Shown here in pieces: positions 9,191 to 17,853 of a stretch of DNA of 64,000 nucleotides; positions within the stretch are counted from its first letter, which is position 1, and each line of letters opens with the position of its first letter. Source of the DNA: Shewanella hanedai (GTDB lineage: Bacteria; Pseudomonadota; Gammaproteobacteria; Enterobacterales; Shewanellaceae); the NCBI RefSeq assembly GCF_007197645.1, contig NZ_VKGK01000028.1:1-64000 (forward strand). The letters are read 5' to 3'. The translations under genes were made by a program, and so were the position numbers. The notes under the pieces are model-generated. The model worked only from the letters and a program-made list of their open reading frames with translations, was not told the origin of the DNA and searched no databases.

Positions 9191-10192
9191 TTAGTTGTCT
9201 CTGTTCAATAAGCTTTGTTTACGGCTGGTTTTTAAACGGGCTAAATATTTATCCCCAAATTGATAAAGGCTTAAACCGAATAGCACGCAGATAGCCCCTA
9301 AAATTAGTGCTGAGGTAATCACTTCATTGTTCAGGGTCGCACCTAACATCATGGCAAAAACAGGTGTGATTAATGTGACTAAAGCGACGGTACTCGCCTT
9401 AAGATTTTGCAAAATATAGAAATAGGCGATAAAACCGATGAGTGAACCAAACACACCAAGGTAGAGAATGGCATAGAGAGATCTACTATCCCAGCTATCA
9501 ATGGGGAGAGTGCCGTCAAATAGTACCCAAGCTAATGCAAAAATGGGGGTGGAGAAGATCAGTGCGCCGACTGTGCTGGCAATTGGATGAATGTTTATCT
9601 TCACCGTTTTGATGAGCACACCACTTAAACTAAATAGAGAGACAGCGGTTAATATCAAAATTAGGCCAATCCAGCTATCTGACGTTAACGATACTTTGGA
9701 TGAGCAAACAATCCCGAGTCCGATAAATGCAACCACAAGAGACAATGACCGCATTGGGCCGAACTTTGGCTCATTAAGGATTTTTTGTGCTAATAGGCCT
9801 GATATTAACGGAGAGAGACCGAAGATCAGTGACATGGTCCCTGAAGCCAAGTATCTGGCAGATAAATAGCTCAATAGCATACCGCCAACGATACCAATGG
9901 AGGAAACGGCATAGAGCGTTAATGCAGGCTTAGATAGTGGGAGCCGAATTCGGGTGATGAGTAACACCAAACACCCTAATATAAGGGCAATTAGCATGCG
10001 CAGTAATACCGCCATCGTTGGATGAACAGATTCGCTGCTCCACACAATTCCCAGTGGCGTAGTCGACCAAATAAGTACCACAGCTAGAAAGGCAATAGGC
10101 ACCATCTTTGATAAACCAGAATGGTTAACGCTGTTGTCTGCGCTCTGTTTTGGTGCGTTTTCTGCCATGATATTTTGCTCCTCGCTCATCAC
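9191..10192 (-). CDS. EamA (DMT superfamily) transporter
   Basis: A 333-residue inner-membrane protein with about ten hydrophobic helices arranged as two EamA repeats. The first repeat starts at VPIAFLAVVLIWSTTPLGIVWSS and the second near SWIGLILILTAVSLFSLSGV. The N-terminal 30 residues are polar. Members export metabolites or amino acids; the substrate here cannot be read from sequence. It stands alone, with nearly 400 bases on its 5' side. The start could also be the second Met. Confidence 0.8.
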   Translation of the reverse strand: MMSEEQNIMAENAPKQSADNSVNHSGLSKMVPIAFLAVVLIWSTTPLGIVWSSESVHPTMAVLLRMLIALILGCLVLLITRIRLPLSKPALTLYAVSSIGIVGGMLLSYLSARYLASGTMSLIFGLSPLISGLLAQKILNEPKFGPMRSLSLVVAFIGLGIVCSSKVSLTSDSWIGLILILTAVSLFSLSGVLIKTVKINIHPIASTVGALIFSTPIFALAWVLFDGTLPIDSWDSRSLYAILYLGVFGSLIGFIAYFYILQNLKASTVALVTLITPVFAMMLGATLNNEVITSALILGAICVLFGLSLYQFGDKYLARLKTSRKQSLLNRDN

Positions 10193-10591
10193 TTATGATC
10201 AATAGATATAAGTGGCGTAATATATTTGAGGGCGATGTGAGAAGTTGATAGACAACCGCATTGCTGACTCATGCGGTTTAAAATGGTGGAGATTACAGTG
10301 TTACTTATTCCATTTTATCCGCTGCAGGTTTAGCCATACTAGAGTGACGAGTAATCGTTCCGTATGGTTTTGCAGTAGATAATGTTGTGTAAAAATGGAA
10401 TTCATTTGTTTGACGTAACCGTTTAATAACTGAACTTCTTATAATCTAGAGATGCACAGCTTGTGTCAATGAATAAATCTCATCTTTGTTTCATTATTCA
10501 TTAAACCAAAAAAACCAGAATATTGCTATTCTGGTTTTTAAATTTAGTTGCAGTGACTTAGTCTATTACATCGTAAACTAGCGGTTGCAGA
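10193..10591. other. Intergenic region between aceA and the EamA gene
   Basis: About 400 bases on the 3' side of aceA and the 5' side of the EamA gene, both minus strand. It contains the aceA terminator (listed separately) and presumably the EamA promoter near 10193-10260. No other feature is seen. Confidence 0.5.
10508..10541 (-). terminator. Rho-independent terminator of aceA
   Basis: Read on the minus strand, AAAACCAGAATA pairs with TATTCTGGTTTT across a short loop and runs into a T tract. It lies about 50 bases past the aceA stop. The plus strand is also T-rich after the stem, so it could work in both directions. Confidence 0.75.
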
Positions 10592-12175
10592 CTAGCTGAA
10601 CTGATTCATCGTGTTGTCTTTTCCTGAAGCTTTTAGTGCTTGATCACCAGAGAAATACTCTTTGTGATCATCACCCATGTCAGAACCTGACATGTTTTGA
10701 TGTTTAACACAGGCGATACCTTGACGGATCTCCTTACGTTGAACACCCGCAACATATCCCAACATACCTTGGTCACCGAAGTACTCTTTAGCCAAGTTAT
10801 CAGTAGACAATGCAGCTGTGTGGTAAGTCGGCAATGTGATTAAGTGATGGAAAATACCTGCTTCACGTGCTGCATCTGCTTGGAAAGTACGGATCTTCTC
10901 ATCTGCATCGATAGCAAGCTGAGTTTCATCGTAATCAATGCTCATTAAATCAGCACGGTTGTAAGATGATACATCTTGGCCGGCTTCTTTCATTGCATCG
11001 AACATCTGCTGACGGAAGTTAAGCGTCCAGTTAAATGATGGTGAGTTGTTGTATACCAGTTTGGCATTCGGAACCACTTCACGGATAGCGTTAACCATTG
11101 CGCCGATTTGTGCCACATGTGGCTTCTCTGTTTCAATCCAAAGTAGATCAGCGCCATTTTGTAAGCTAGTGATACAGTCGAGAACACAACGCTCTTCACC
11201 TGTACCTGCTCTGAACTTAAATAGACCGTTAGGTAGGCGTGCAGGCTTAACGAGTTTGTCGCCGCGCTTGAATACTACGTCACCGTTATTCAGGTTACTG
11301 GTTGATACTTCCTCAACTTCAAGGAAAGAGTTGTATTGGTCGCCTAAATCACCTGGCTCTGCAGTCACAGCGATTTTTTGAGTTAGACCAGCACCTAAAG
11401 AATCGGTACGTGCCACAATGACACCATCATCGATACCTAGCTCCAAGAAGGCGTAACGAACGGCGTTAATTTTGGCAAGAAACTCGATATGAGGCACGGT
11501 GACTTTACCATCTTGGTGTCCACACTGTTTAACATCTGACACCTGATTTTCAAGCTGAATACAACATGCGCCAGCTTCAATCATCTGCTTAGCCATTAGG
11601 TATGTGGCTTCTTCATTACCAAAACCTGCATCGATATCAGCGATAATAGGCACTACATGTGTTTCAAAGTTATCAATTTTTGCTTGTACTGCATCTTTCT
11701 CGGCGCCCTGTGCATTATCAAGTTCACGGAAAAGGCCACCAAGCTCACGGGCATCGGCTTGACGTAAAAAGGTATATAGCTCTTTAATTAAGCTCGCAAC
11801 TGACGTTTTTTCATGCATTGATTGATCAGGCAGTGGCCCAAATTCGCTACGAAGCGCAGCAACCATCCAACCTGATAGGTAAAGGTAACGACGTTTAGTC
11901 GTTAACAAGTGCTTTTTAATGGCTATCATCTTTTGTTGGCCGATAAAACCATGCCAGCAACCTAATGATTGAGTGTACTGTGAACTATCTGCATCGTAAT
12001 TTGCCATGTCTTCACGCATTATTTTAGCAGTGTACTTAGCTATGTCTAAACCAGTCTGAAATTGGTTCTGAGCACGCATACGAGCCACTGACTCAGGATT
12101 AATTGCATTCCATGCGCTACCTTCACTCTCTAGTAGAGTTGTAGCACTGTCGATATCTGCTCTGTAATTTGACAT
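10592..12175 (-). CDS. aceA: Isocitrate lyase
   Basis: Cytosolic enzyme that cleaves isocitrate to glyoxylate and succinate, the first step of the glyoxylate shunt. It has 527 residues, matching the long Pseudomonas-type isocitrate lyases (about 530) rather than the 434-residue E. coli form. The active-site loop KQCGH lies near residue 215, with family segments IVARTDSLGAG, WIETEKPH and YNNSPSFNW. The start at 12175 (MSNYRAD) is preferred over one 11 codons upstream because AAGGGACTTACC lies directly before it. It diverges from a LysR gene, the usual layout of a regulator and its target. With malate synthase G nearby it completes the shunt. Confidence 0.95.
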   Translation of the reverse strand: MSNYRADIDSATTLLESEGSAWNAINPESVARMRAQNQFQTGLDIAKYTAKIMREDMANYDADSSQYTQSLGCWHGFIGQQKMIAIKKHLLTTKRRYLYLSGWMVAALRSEFGPLPDQSMHEKTSVASLIKELYTFLRQADARELGGLFRELDNAQGAEKDAVQAKIDNFETHVVPIIADIDAGFGNEEATYLMAKQMIEAGACCIQLENQVSDVKQCGHQDGKVTVPHIEFLAKINAVRYAFLELGIDDGVIVARTDSLGAGLTQKIAVTAEPGDLGDQYNSFLEVEEVSTSNLNNGDVVFKRGDKLVKPARLPNGLFKFRAGTGEERCVLDCITSLQNGADLLWIETEKPHVAQIGAMVNAIREVVPNAKLVYNNSPSFNWTLNFRQQMFDAMKEAGQDVSSYNRADLMSIDYDETQLAIDADEKIRTFQADAAREAGIFHHLITLPTYHTAALSTDNLAKEYFGDQGMLGYVAGVQRKEIRQGIACVKHQNMSGSDMGDDHKEYFSGDQALKASGKDNTMNQFS

Positions 12176-12287
12176 GGTAAGTCCCTTCTTACTAAAAATG
12201 ATTAACAACGTTTGCTTCCGTTAAAAATAATAGTAATACTGGGCATCATTAGTCTAATTTATAGTTATTATCTTCGGTATTTGTTTT
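12176..12287. promoter_or_regulatory. Divergent promoter region aceA / LysR gene
   Basis: A 112-base AT-rich spacer between two divergent genes. Loosely inverted segments AATAATAGTAAT (around 12226) and ATAGTTATTATC (around 12260) could be LysR-type half sites. No exact operator can be assigned. The arrangement itself suggests that the LysR protein controls aceA and possibly itself. Confidence 0.35.
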
Positions 12288-13232
12288 ATGAATATATCTA
12301 GAGTCGACCTAAACCTGCTGGTGTATTTTGATGTACTGTTAAGAGAGTTGAATGTCACTCGTGCAGCGGATCAACTGGGGATCAGCCAACCGGCCATGAG
12401 TAATGGCCTTAAAAGATTACGGGTACTTTTTGATGACCCGCTGTTAATTAGAACCAGTAAAGGCATGACGCCCACCGAGCGAGCAACTGAGCTAAAACCG
12501 GTGATCCGCGAATTACTGGTGGGTTTAGAGAAGGCCGTAGAGCCAAAAGCCAAGTTTAATCCTTTTGAGAGTGAGCAAGTGTTTCGCATGATGGCATCAG
12601 ATTATGCCGAAGCGACACTGATCCCGCTGTTAATCGCGCGATTACGTAATGAAGCCCCCAAAGTTATCTTAGATATCATGACTCCCAGTGATGTGAACTT
12701 TCCCGATGTAGAACAGGGGCGAGTCGACATGGTGATTAACCGTTTCGACAGTATTCCACAATCTTTTCACCAAAAAGTGCTCTGGAAAGACACCTTTAGT
12801 TGCTTAATTAATCGAAACCATGATGTGTTGAAGCACTTTAATCTTGAAAGCTACCTTGAAGCCCATCATGTGTGGGTCAGTAAAACCGGTATGGGCGTTG
12901 GTGTCGGCATGGATCCTGAAGATGTACAGCGGCTGGGTTGGGTGGATGAGGCGTTAGCTAGAATAGGTGCTAAGCGCAGGATCACAGTATTTACACGTCA
13001 CTACCAAGCGGCAAGCTCATTGGCTGAAAGACAAGATCTTATTGCTACAGTTCCGAGTAAAATGGCGAGATTACAACAAGATAACAACAGGGTATCGATA
13101 GTGCCTCCTCCTTTCGATATTCCGTCCATTGAGCTAACCATGGCCTGGAGCCCGCTGCTACAACATAATCCTGCCCACAAATGGATGCGTGAGTTAATCA
13201 CAGAGACAGCTCGTATTATCGACAGGTTTTAA
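12288..13232 (+). CDS. LysR-family transcriptional regulator
   Basis: A 314-residue regulator with an N-terminal winged helix-turn-helix (residues 8-66; VTRAADQLGISQPAMSNGLKRLR) and a C-terminal periplasmic-binding-like effector domain from about residue 95 (SDYAEATLIPLLIARL). The N terminus (RVDLNLLVYFDVLLREL) resembles the NodD/PcaQ-like branch. Placement between divergent aceA and downstream glcB suggests control of the glyoxylate shunt. Effector unknown. Confidence 0.85.
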   Translation: MNISRVDLNLLVYFDVLLRELNVTRAADQLGISQPAMSNGLKRLRVLFDDPLLIRTSKGMTPTERATELKPVIRELLVGLEKAVEPKAKFNPFESEQVFRMMASDYAEATLIPLLIARLRNEAPKVILDIMTPSDVNFPDVEQGRVDMVINRFDSIPQSFHQKVLWKDTFSCLINRNHDVLKHFNLESYLEAHHVWVSKTGMGVGVGMDPEDVQRLGWVDEALARIGAKRRITVFTRHYQAASSLAERQDLIATVPSKMARLQQDNNRVSIVPPPFDIPSIELTMAWSPLLQHNPAHKWMRELITETARIIDRF

Positions 13233-13537
13233 GTGATGTTGATCGTTATGCTGTTGTAGCACTCTCTATAACAGAAGCCAGCCCACAAATGGATGTGGAA
13301 TTGATGGGGGAATTACCAGAATTATTGATTTTGTTATCGTTTAGCCCCTTAGGATAAACCATTATAGTTTTCATGAATGATAATCATAAATACGATAAAT
13401 TATAGAAATAGCAATTTGGTGAGATAGACTCAGATAAGCCTCTTTGTTTTGGGCCTTGTACTGTGAGCTAAATATTAGCTCTGGTTATTCATTCGATAAG
13501 GTAAAACAAAGACTATTTCATAGACAGGAGAGCAGTT
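13233..13537 (+). promoter_or_regulatory. glcB upstream region with a Fur-box-like palindrome
   Basis: About 305 bases without a gene. The palindrome ATGATAATCAT at 13377-13387 matches the central 11 bases of the Fur consensus, but the flanks match poorly. A segment with ATGGATGTGG (13289-13298) repeats a ten-mer from the left edge of the window. A strong ribosome-binding site (AGGAGAG) precedes glcB. Confidence 0.3.
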
Positions 13538-15715
13538 ATGACATCACGAGTTCAGGTTGGCAGTTTACAGGTAGCACAAGTGCTATTTGATCTGGTCAAT
13601 GACAAGATCCTTCCAGGAACGGAAATCACATCAGCGCGCTTTTGGAGTAAGTTAGAAGCGATAGTGGATGATCTTAGCCCTAAAAACAGGGCGTTACTCG
13701 AAAAACGTGATGAACTGCAAGCTAAGATAGATCAATGGCACTTAAGCCAAAACTCAGTTCAAAACAAACATGATCCCATCGCTTATAAGCAATTTTTAAC
13801 CGAGATAGGTTACCTAGTTGAAGAGGGGCCTGATTTCACAATCGAAACAGAGAATGTCGATAAAGAGATTGCGGAACAAGCTGGTCCTCAATTAGTGGTG
13901 CCTGTTAAAAATGCCCGATTTGCACTTAATGCTGCCAATGCGCGTTGGGGGAGTCTGTATGATGCCCTTTATGGCACCGATGCCATTAGTGATGAGGGAG
14001 GAGCTGAGAGTGGTTCGGGTTATAACCCAGCCCGAGGTGATAAAGTTATAGCATTTGCTAAGCAACATCTGGATCAATTGGCGCCTTTAGCTGTCGGTAG
14101 CCACAGTGAAGTTAGCCATTATCAGGTCGCTGATAATCAATTGTTGATCACGTTACAGGATGGCTGTGATACAGGACTTGCCAGCCCTGAAAAGTTCGTT
14201 GGTTTTGTTGGGCCGGCCAATTCACCTACCGCAATTTTGTTGAAAAATAATGGTTTGCATGTAGAGATCCAGATCGATAAAGAGCACTTCATTGGTAAAA
14301 CAGACAGGGCGAGTGTGAAAGACTTGCTGGTTGAAGCCGCTGTTACAACCATTATGGACTGTGAAGATTCCGTCGCAGCAGTCGATGCCGAAGATAAGTG
14401 TGAAGTGTATGAGAACTGGCTTGGATTAATGCAGGGGAATCTCAGCGCTGAGCTGACAAAGGGCGGTAAAACGATTACTCGTGAACTTAATCAAGACAGA
14501 GAGTATCAAACCCCAGCTGGTGGTAAGTTAACCCTACCGGGTCGAAGCCTGCTGTTTATTCGTAACGTAGGTCATCTGATGACCAACAATGCCATATTAG
14601 ATAGAAATGGAGATGAGATCCCTGAGGGGATCCTTGATGGTATGGTCACCGTGCTTGCTGCAATGCATGATCTTCAAGGTGATAACAACGGCCGATCAAA
14701 CAGCCGCGCAGGTTCAATTAATATTGTGAAACCTAAAATGCACGGTCCTGAAGAGGTGGCTTTTACCTGTGAGCTGTTTACTTGTATCGAAGATGCACTT
14801 AAGTTGTCGAGAGACACCATTAAGCTTGGAATTATGGATGAGGAGCGCCGCACAACCGTTAACCTCAAAGAGTGTATCCGTGTTGCCAAAGAGAGAGTGG
14901 TTTTTATTAATACAGGCTTTCTTGATAGAACCGGTGATGAAATACACACGTCCATGCTAGCTGGCCCGTTTGTGCCAAAATCTATGATGAAGCAGCAAGC
15001 GTGGATTTACGCCTACGAAGATTGGAATGTCGATATTGGCCTAGCTTGTGGCCTCCCTGGCCGTGCTCAAATTGGTAAAGGGATGTGGGCCATGCCTGAT
15101 GAGATGGCCAAAATGCTTGAGCAGAAGGTCGGTCATCCTAATGCAGGCGCCAATACAGCTTGGGTTCCGTCACCGAATGGCGCAAGTTTACACTCTATTC
15201 ATTATCACAGAGTTAATGTGCTTGATAGGCAAAAAGAGTTAGCGACAAGGCAGCGTGCGAGTTTAGATGATATTTTAACGATCCCTTTACTTGAAAATCC
15301 AGCTGTATTGACCCGTGAAGAAATTGAGCGTGAATTAGATAACAATGTCCAAGGTATTTTAGGTTATGTGGTGCGTTGGATAGATCACGGGGTAGGTTGT
15401 TCTAAAGTGCCGGATATCAATGATGTTGGCTTAATGGAAGACAGAGCTACGCTGCGGATATCTTCGCAATATATCGCTAATTGGTTAGAACATAACATTT
15501 GTACCAAAGAGCAAGTAATCGCATCACTCAAGCGAATGGCCGTTGTAGTGGATAAACAAAACAGTGGTGATAGCGAGTATCAGAACATGGCACCGAGTTT
15601 TGATGGTATTGCGTTTAAAGCAGCCAGCGATCTTATATTTGAAGGAAAGGAGCAGCCATCGGGTTATACCGAACCATTGCTTCATGCTTATCGAATTCGA
15701 GCCAAAGCGAGATAA
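13538..15715 (+). CDS. glcB: Malate synthase G
   Basis: Condenses glyoxylate with acetyl-CoA to malate, completing the glyoxylate shunt. It has 725 residues, the usual length for isoform G (E. coli GlcB 723), and aligns from the N terminus (LFDLVNDKILPGT, FWSKLEAIVDDL). Core features include MDCEDSVAAVDAEDK (around 270), GRSLLFIRNVGH (around 330), the Mg/glyoxylate region MHGPEEVAFTCELF (around 400), GFLDRTGDEIHTSM and the catalytic Asp region near NDVGLMEDRATLR (around 630). It lies behind the LysR regulator on the same strand but has its own 300-base leader. Confidence 0.96.
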   Translation: MTSRVQVGSLQVAQVLFDLVNDKILPGTEITSARFWSKLEAIVDDLSPKNRALLEKRDELQAKIDQWHLSQNSVQNKHDPIAYKQFLTEIGYLVEEGPDFTIETENVDKEIAEQAGPQLVVPVKNARFALNAANARWGSLYDALYGTDAISDEGGAESGSGYNPARGDKVIAFAKQHLDQLAPLAVGSHSEVSHYQVADNQLLITLQDGCDTGLASPEKFVGFVGPANSPTAILLKNNGLHVEIQIDKEHFIGKTDRASVKDLLVEAAVTTIMDCEDSVAAVDAEDKCEVYENWLGLMQGNLSAELTKGGKTITRELNQDREYQTPAGGKLTLPGRSLLFIRNVGHLMTNNAILDRNGDEIPEGILDGMVTVLAAMHDLQGDNNGRSNSRAGSINIVKPKMHGPEEVAFTCELFTCIEDALKLSRDTIKLGIMDEERRTTVNLKECIRVAKERVVFINTGFLDRTGDEIHTSMLAGPFVPKSMMKQQAWIYAYEDWNVDIGLACGLPGRAQIGKGMWAMPDEMAKMLEQKVGHPNAGANTAWVPSPNGASLHSIHYHRVNVLDRQKELATRQRASLDDILTIPLLENPAVLTREEIERELDNNVQGILGYVVRWIDHGVGCSKVPDINDVGLMEDRATLRISSQYIANWLEHNICTKEQVIASLKRMAVVVDKQNSGDSEYQNMAPSFDGIAFKAASDLIFEGKEQPSGYTEPLLHAYRIRAKAR

Positions 15716-15769
15716 TATTTAATTTTATTGCTAAACAGATTGGTTTGATTTCTGACTAACCTATAAAAG

Positions 15770-15803
15770 GGAGTGGTGTCTAAAAGACACCGCTCTCTTT
15801 TTT
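15770..15803 (+). terminator. Rho-independent terminator of glcB
   Basis: The stem GAGTGGTGTC / GACACCGCTC with an AAAA-type loop is followed by CTTTTTT. It lies 55 bases past the glcB stop. One G-T type mismatch sits in each arm. Confidence 0.85.
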
Positions 15804-15877
15804 ACATCTAACGGGAAGTTGTTAGCATTAATCACATATAGAAAGGCTAACTGATTTTTCGGGCTTCCTGTGTGTCA

Positions 15878-16321
15878 CTAATAATTATTTGTATTTTGGC
15901 GTGCCTCACTTATCGCATTATTAAGCTCTATGCTTAATTGCTGCACGTTGTAAGCCTCCATGATTGTCTTGAGTTTTTGTACGTGTGCTACACGCTCCAC
16001 ATCACTTAAGATTGGAAAAATAGGATCGATATGTAAGCTATACAATTCGTTTGCTAGTCCAATTTCATTCTCATAAATGTAGGTACATCCGGCATGGGCA
16101 GCATCAGGGATATAGCCATCACTTCCACTCCATGCGCTAGTTCTGTGCTCATTACATGTTTGTAGTGTACTGAAAGCTCCTTTTAAAAATGTAGTTCCAC
16201 TTACTGTCCATTTTGCCGAATAAAAATAGCCTTCATCTGAAATAGCAGCATTAGCAGTACTGCAACACGTTAGTATTGAGATAGCTGCGATCGAATTAAA
16301 TATCTTGCGTGATATCTTCAT
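15878..16321 (-). CDS. Small secreted hypothetical protein
   Basis: A 147-residue protein with a clear signal peptide (MKISRKIFNSIAAISILTCCSTANA, cleavage likely after ANA near residue 25). A Cys-Cys pair lies inside the hydrophobic part, but the context is not a typical lipobox. The mature part has two further Cys (in TLQTCNEHR and HAGCTYIY) that could form a disulfide, and an Ala/Asn-rich helical tail. The AGGTACATCC-type context and short flanks suggest a single-gene unit. I recognise no family. Confidence 0.6.
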   Translation of the reverse strand: MKISRKIFNSIAAISILTCCSTANAAISDEGYFYSAKWTVSGTTFLKGAFSTLQTCNEHRTSAWSGSDGYIPDAAHAGCTYIYENEIGLANELYSLHIDPIFPILSDVERVAHVQKLKTIMEAYNVQQLSIELNNAISEARQNTNNY

Positions 16322-16653
16322 TATCTTTTATCTCCAGTTATTGACTGACATCTTCTTGTTAACACATTTCAAATTAGATGAGATATTGACTCAATAACAG
16401 CAAAAACACGGGTGAAACTAGGACAAAACGGGTAGGAATAGGGTGTTAGTCAGTAATATTATCTGAGCTAAAAGAGTCATGCATGGATGAGAACGGTTAA
16501 GTCATTTCGCGCAAAAAGAGGTAGCTATGAGCGAGTTAAGGGAAAATCACACTTATTGTATGGTGTAGAGTTTCGGAAAGGTGATTTATATGGTAAATAT
16601 TGGTCTTATTGACGTTATGCACTGCCAGTTGTTTGGGGTTGGCAGGTTAGATA
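16322..16653. other. Intergenic region with one possible short gene
   Basis: About 330 bases between a minus-strand secreted protein gene and the plus-strand TM2 gene. Apart from the 41-codon frame at 16487-16612 (listed separately) I see no feature. Confidence 0.4.
16487..16612 (+). CDS. Possible small basic protein (41 aa)
   Basis: An ATG-to-TGA frame whose translation begins MRTVKSFRAKRGSYERVKG and ends EFRKGDLYGKYWSY. Composition is Lys/Arg/Tyr-rich and protein-like, and no other frame here is as long, but the ribosome-binding site is weak (AGAG 12 bases upstream). It could be a remnant of a longer gene or chance. No family recognised. Confidence 0.25.
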   Translation: MRTVKSFRAKRGSYERVKGKSHLLYGVEFRKGDLYGKYWSY

Positions 16654-16671
16654 TTGAATGATGGGAATAAT

Positions 16672-16977
16672 ATGGAAGTTAAAAACAAGAGTCGTTTGAT
16701 CGCTTTATTACTGACTTTTCCACCTTTTGGTTTGTTAGGTCTTGATAGGTTCTATCTTGGCTTTATTGGGTTAGGCATACTTAAGGCTATTACACTTGGT
16801 GGACTCGGTATATGGTGGTTTTTTGATGGAGCTATTTTGTTGTTTGATGCCTTTGCCTACAGCTTAGGTAAAGATACAGGGTTTAGAAAGGATGGAAGTG
16901 GCAATGAGCTAAAACATGGTCTCTCTATGTTTCGCAGAAAAAACGGCGAATGGGTAAAAGATTGGGGCGCTAAATAA
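16672..16977 (+). CDS. TM2 domain-containing protein
   Basis: A 101-residue inner-membrane protein. Residues 4-60 match the TM2 domain: a charged start, hydrophobic helix 1 (LIALLLTFPPFGLLGLDRFYLG) with the conserved G-x-D-R-F-Y-L-G turn, then helix 2 containing GLGIWWFFDGAILLF. The ATG at 16672 follows GGGAATAAT, a usable ribosome-binding site; an ATG six codons upstream lacks one. The function of bacterial TM2 proteins is largely unknown. Confidence 0.8.
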   Translation: MEVKNKSRLIALLLTFPPFGLLGLDRFYLGFIGLGILKAITLGGLGIWWFFDGAILLFDAFAYSLGKDTGFRKDGSGNELKHGLSMFRRKNGEWVKDWGAK

Positions 16978-16990
16978 ACAGGGAGCCCAC

Positions 16991-17161
16991 ATGAAACTAA
17001 AATGGACCATTAAAAAGCGGCTAGAGGTGGTTTACACTGGCACGCTCAAGGTGATGAAACCCTTTACAGCTAGAGCAATACTCAAAGAGAGCGATGGCTC
17101 GATTTACGGTGAATCAATAACATATCATCATAATGGTGTTCATAGTGATGCCTTGAGTTAG
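16991..17161 (+). CDS. Small hypothetical protein (56 aa)
   Basis: A short frame starting MKLKWTIKKRLEVVYTGTLKV and ending HHNGVHSDALS, 13 bases after the TM2 gene. It is preceded by GGGAGCC at good spacing, which supports translation. The composition looks like a small soluble beta-rich protein. It may be cotranscribed with the TM2 gene. No family recognised. Confidence 0.45.
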   Translation: MKLKWTIKKRLEVVYTGTLKVMKPFTARAILKESDGSIYGESITYHHNGVHSDALS

Positions 17162-17487
17162 GTCAAATATAGCTATTGATAGTATGAAATAGACCGACGG
17201 AAAAATCAGATATAAACATTATTGCTTCTTAAGCTATTAATAACATGAATAAATATATATTCATCATGTGCCGTCTCTATAATTCATTCTAGGGTAAAAT
17301 TTTATTATCAACTTTTAAATTGCTACCTATTATTTAATTTATTATTAAGCCATTGTTATTCATGTGTATGTTTATGCTGTTGAGTTGCTTTGTAACAATG
17401 TGTAAGGGGCATGTTGATTTAAAAAAAGGTCATGTTAATAATAAACTCGGTTAACATTAGCCATAAATTATATAAGGAATTATATTT
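17162..17487. other. AT-rich intergenic region
   Basis: About 325 bases, strongly AT-rich, leading into the small secreted peptide gene at 17488. It should hold that gene's promoter. A ribosome-binding site (AAGGAATTATATTT) lies at the right end. Nothing else seen. Confidence 0.4.
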
Positions 17488-17721
17488 ATGAATAAAATAA
17501 TAGTAACGATATTGTTCTCACTTAGTTTATACGCTGCTTCGGCATTCGCATTTCCTCCCGTAGCGACTTTACATACATATTATAATGCGAGTGGTACTGA
17601 AATTGGTTGGCGATTTCTAGGATGCTCAGGTGGTAGCTCTTCAGGACAAACCAGCGGTTATGCATCAGTTGAAGTGGAAGTTATCGCTACGTGTGGTGGA
17701 AGAGGTGGCGCTGGTCGTTAA
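17488..17721 (+). CDS. Small secreted Gly/Ser-rich peptide, DUF6289-like
   Basis: A 77-residue precursor with a signal peptide (MNKIIVTILFSLSLYAASAFA, cleavage near residue 21). The mature peptide of about 55 residues contains LHTYYNASGTEIGWRFLGCSGG and ends in VIATCGGRGGAGR, with two Cys that could form one disulfide. A Thr-Tyr-Tyr segment followed by a Cys-Ser-Gly-Gly turn recalls the small DUF6289 proteins, but this is from memory and uncertain. It precedes an AraC regulator by 130 bases. The Gly-rich tail is odd for an enzyme and more like a peptide toxin, pheromone or surface peptide. No maturation gene is adjacent. Confidence 0.55.
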   Translation: MNKIIVTILFSLSLYAASAFAFPPVATLHTYYNASGTEIGWRFLGCSGGSSSGQTSGYASVEVEVIATCGGRGGAGR

Positions 17722-17749
17722 GTTAGCGATGAAGATGAACTAGACTCAA

Positions 17750-17781
17750 AAAGGTGGTGAATTGCTAAGCCACCATCTTTT
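17750..17781 (+). terminator. Possible terminator after the secreted peptide gene
   Basis: GGTGG (17753-17757) pairs with CCACC across a 12-base loop and is followed by ATCTTTTATT. On the minus strand the same stem runs into TTTTT. Moderate strength. Confidence 0.45.
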
Positions 17782-17853
17782 ATTAAGCTTGCCTAGGTTT
17801 ACTTAGTTCGGCATCAAATGCTTTTAATCCTCCCAACAATGTTTAGGTAAAAA

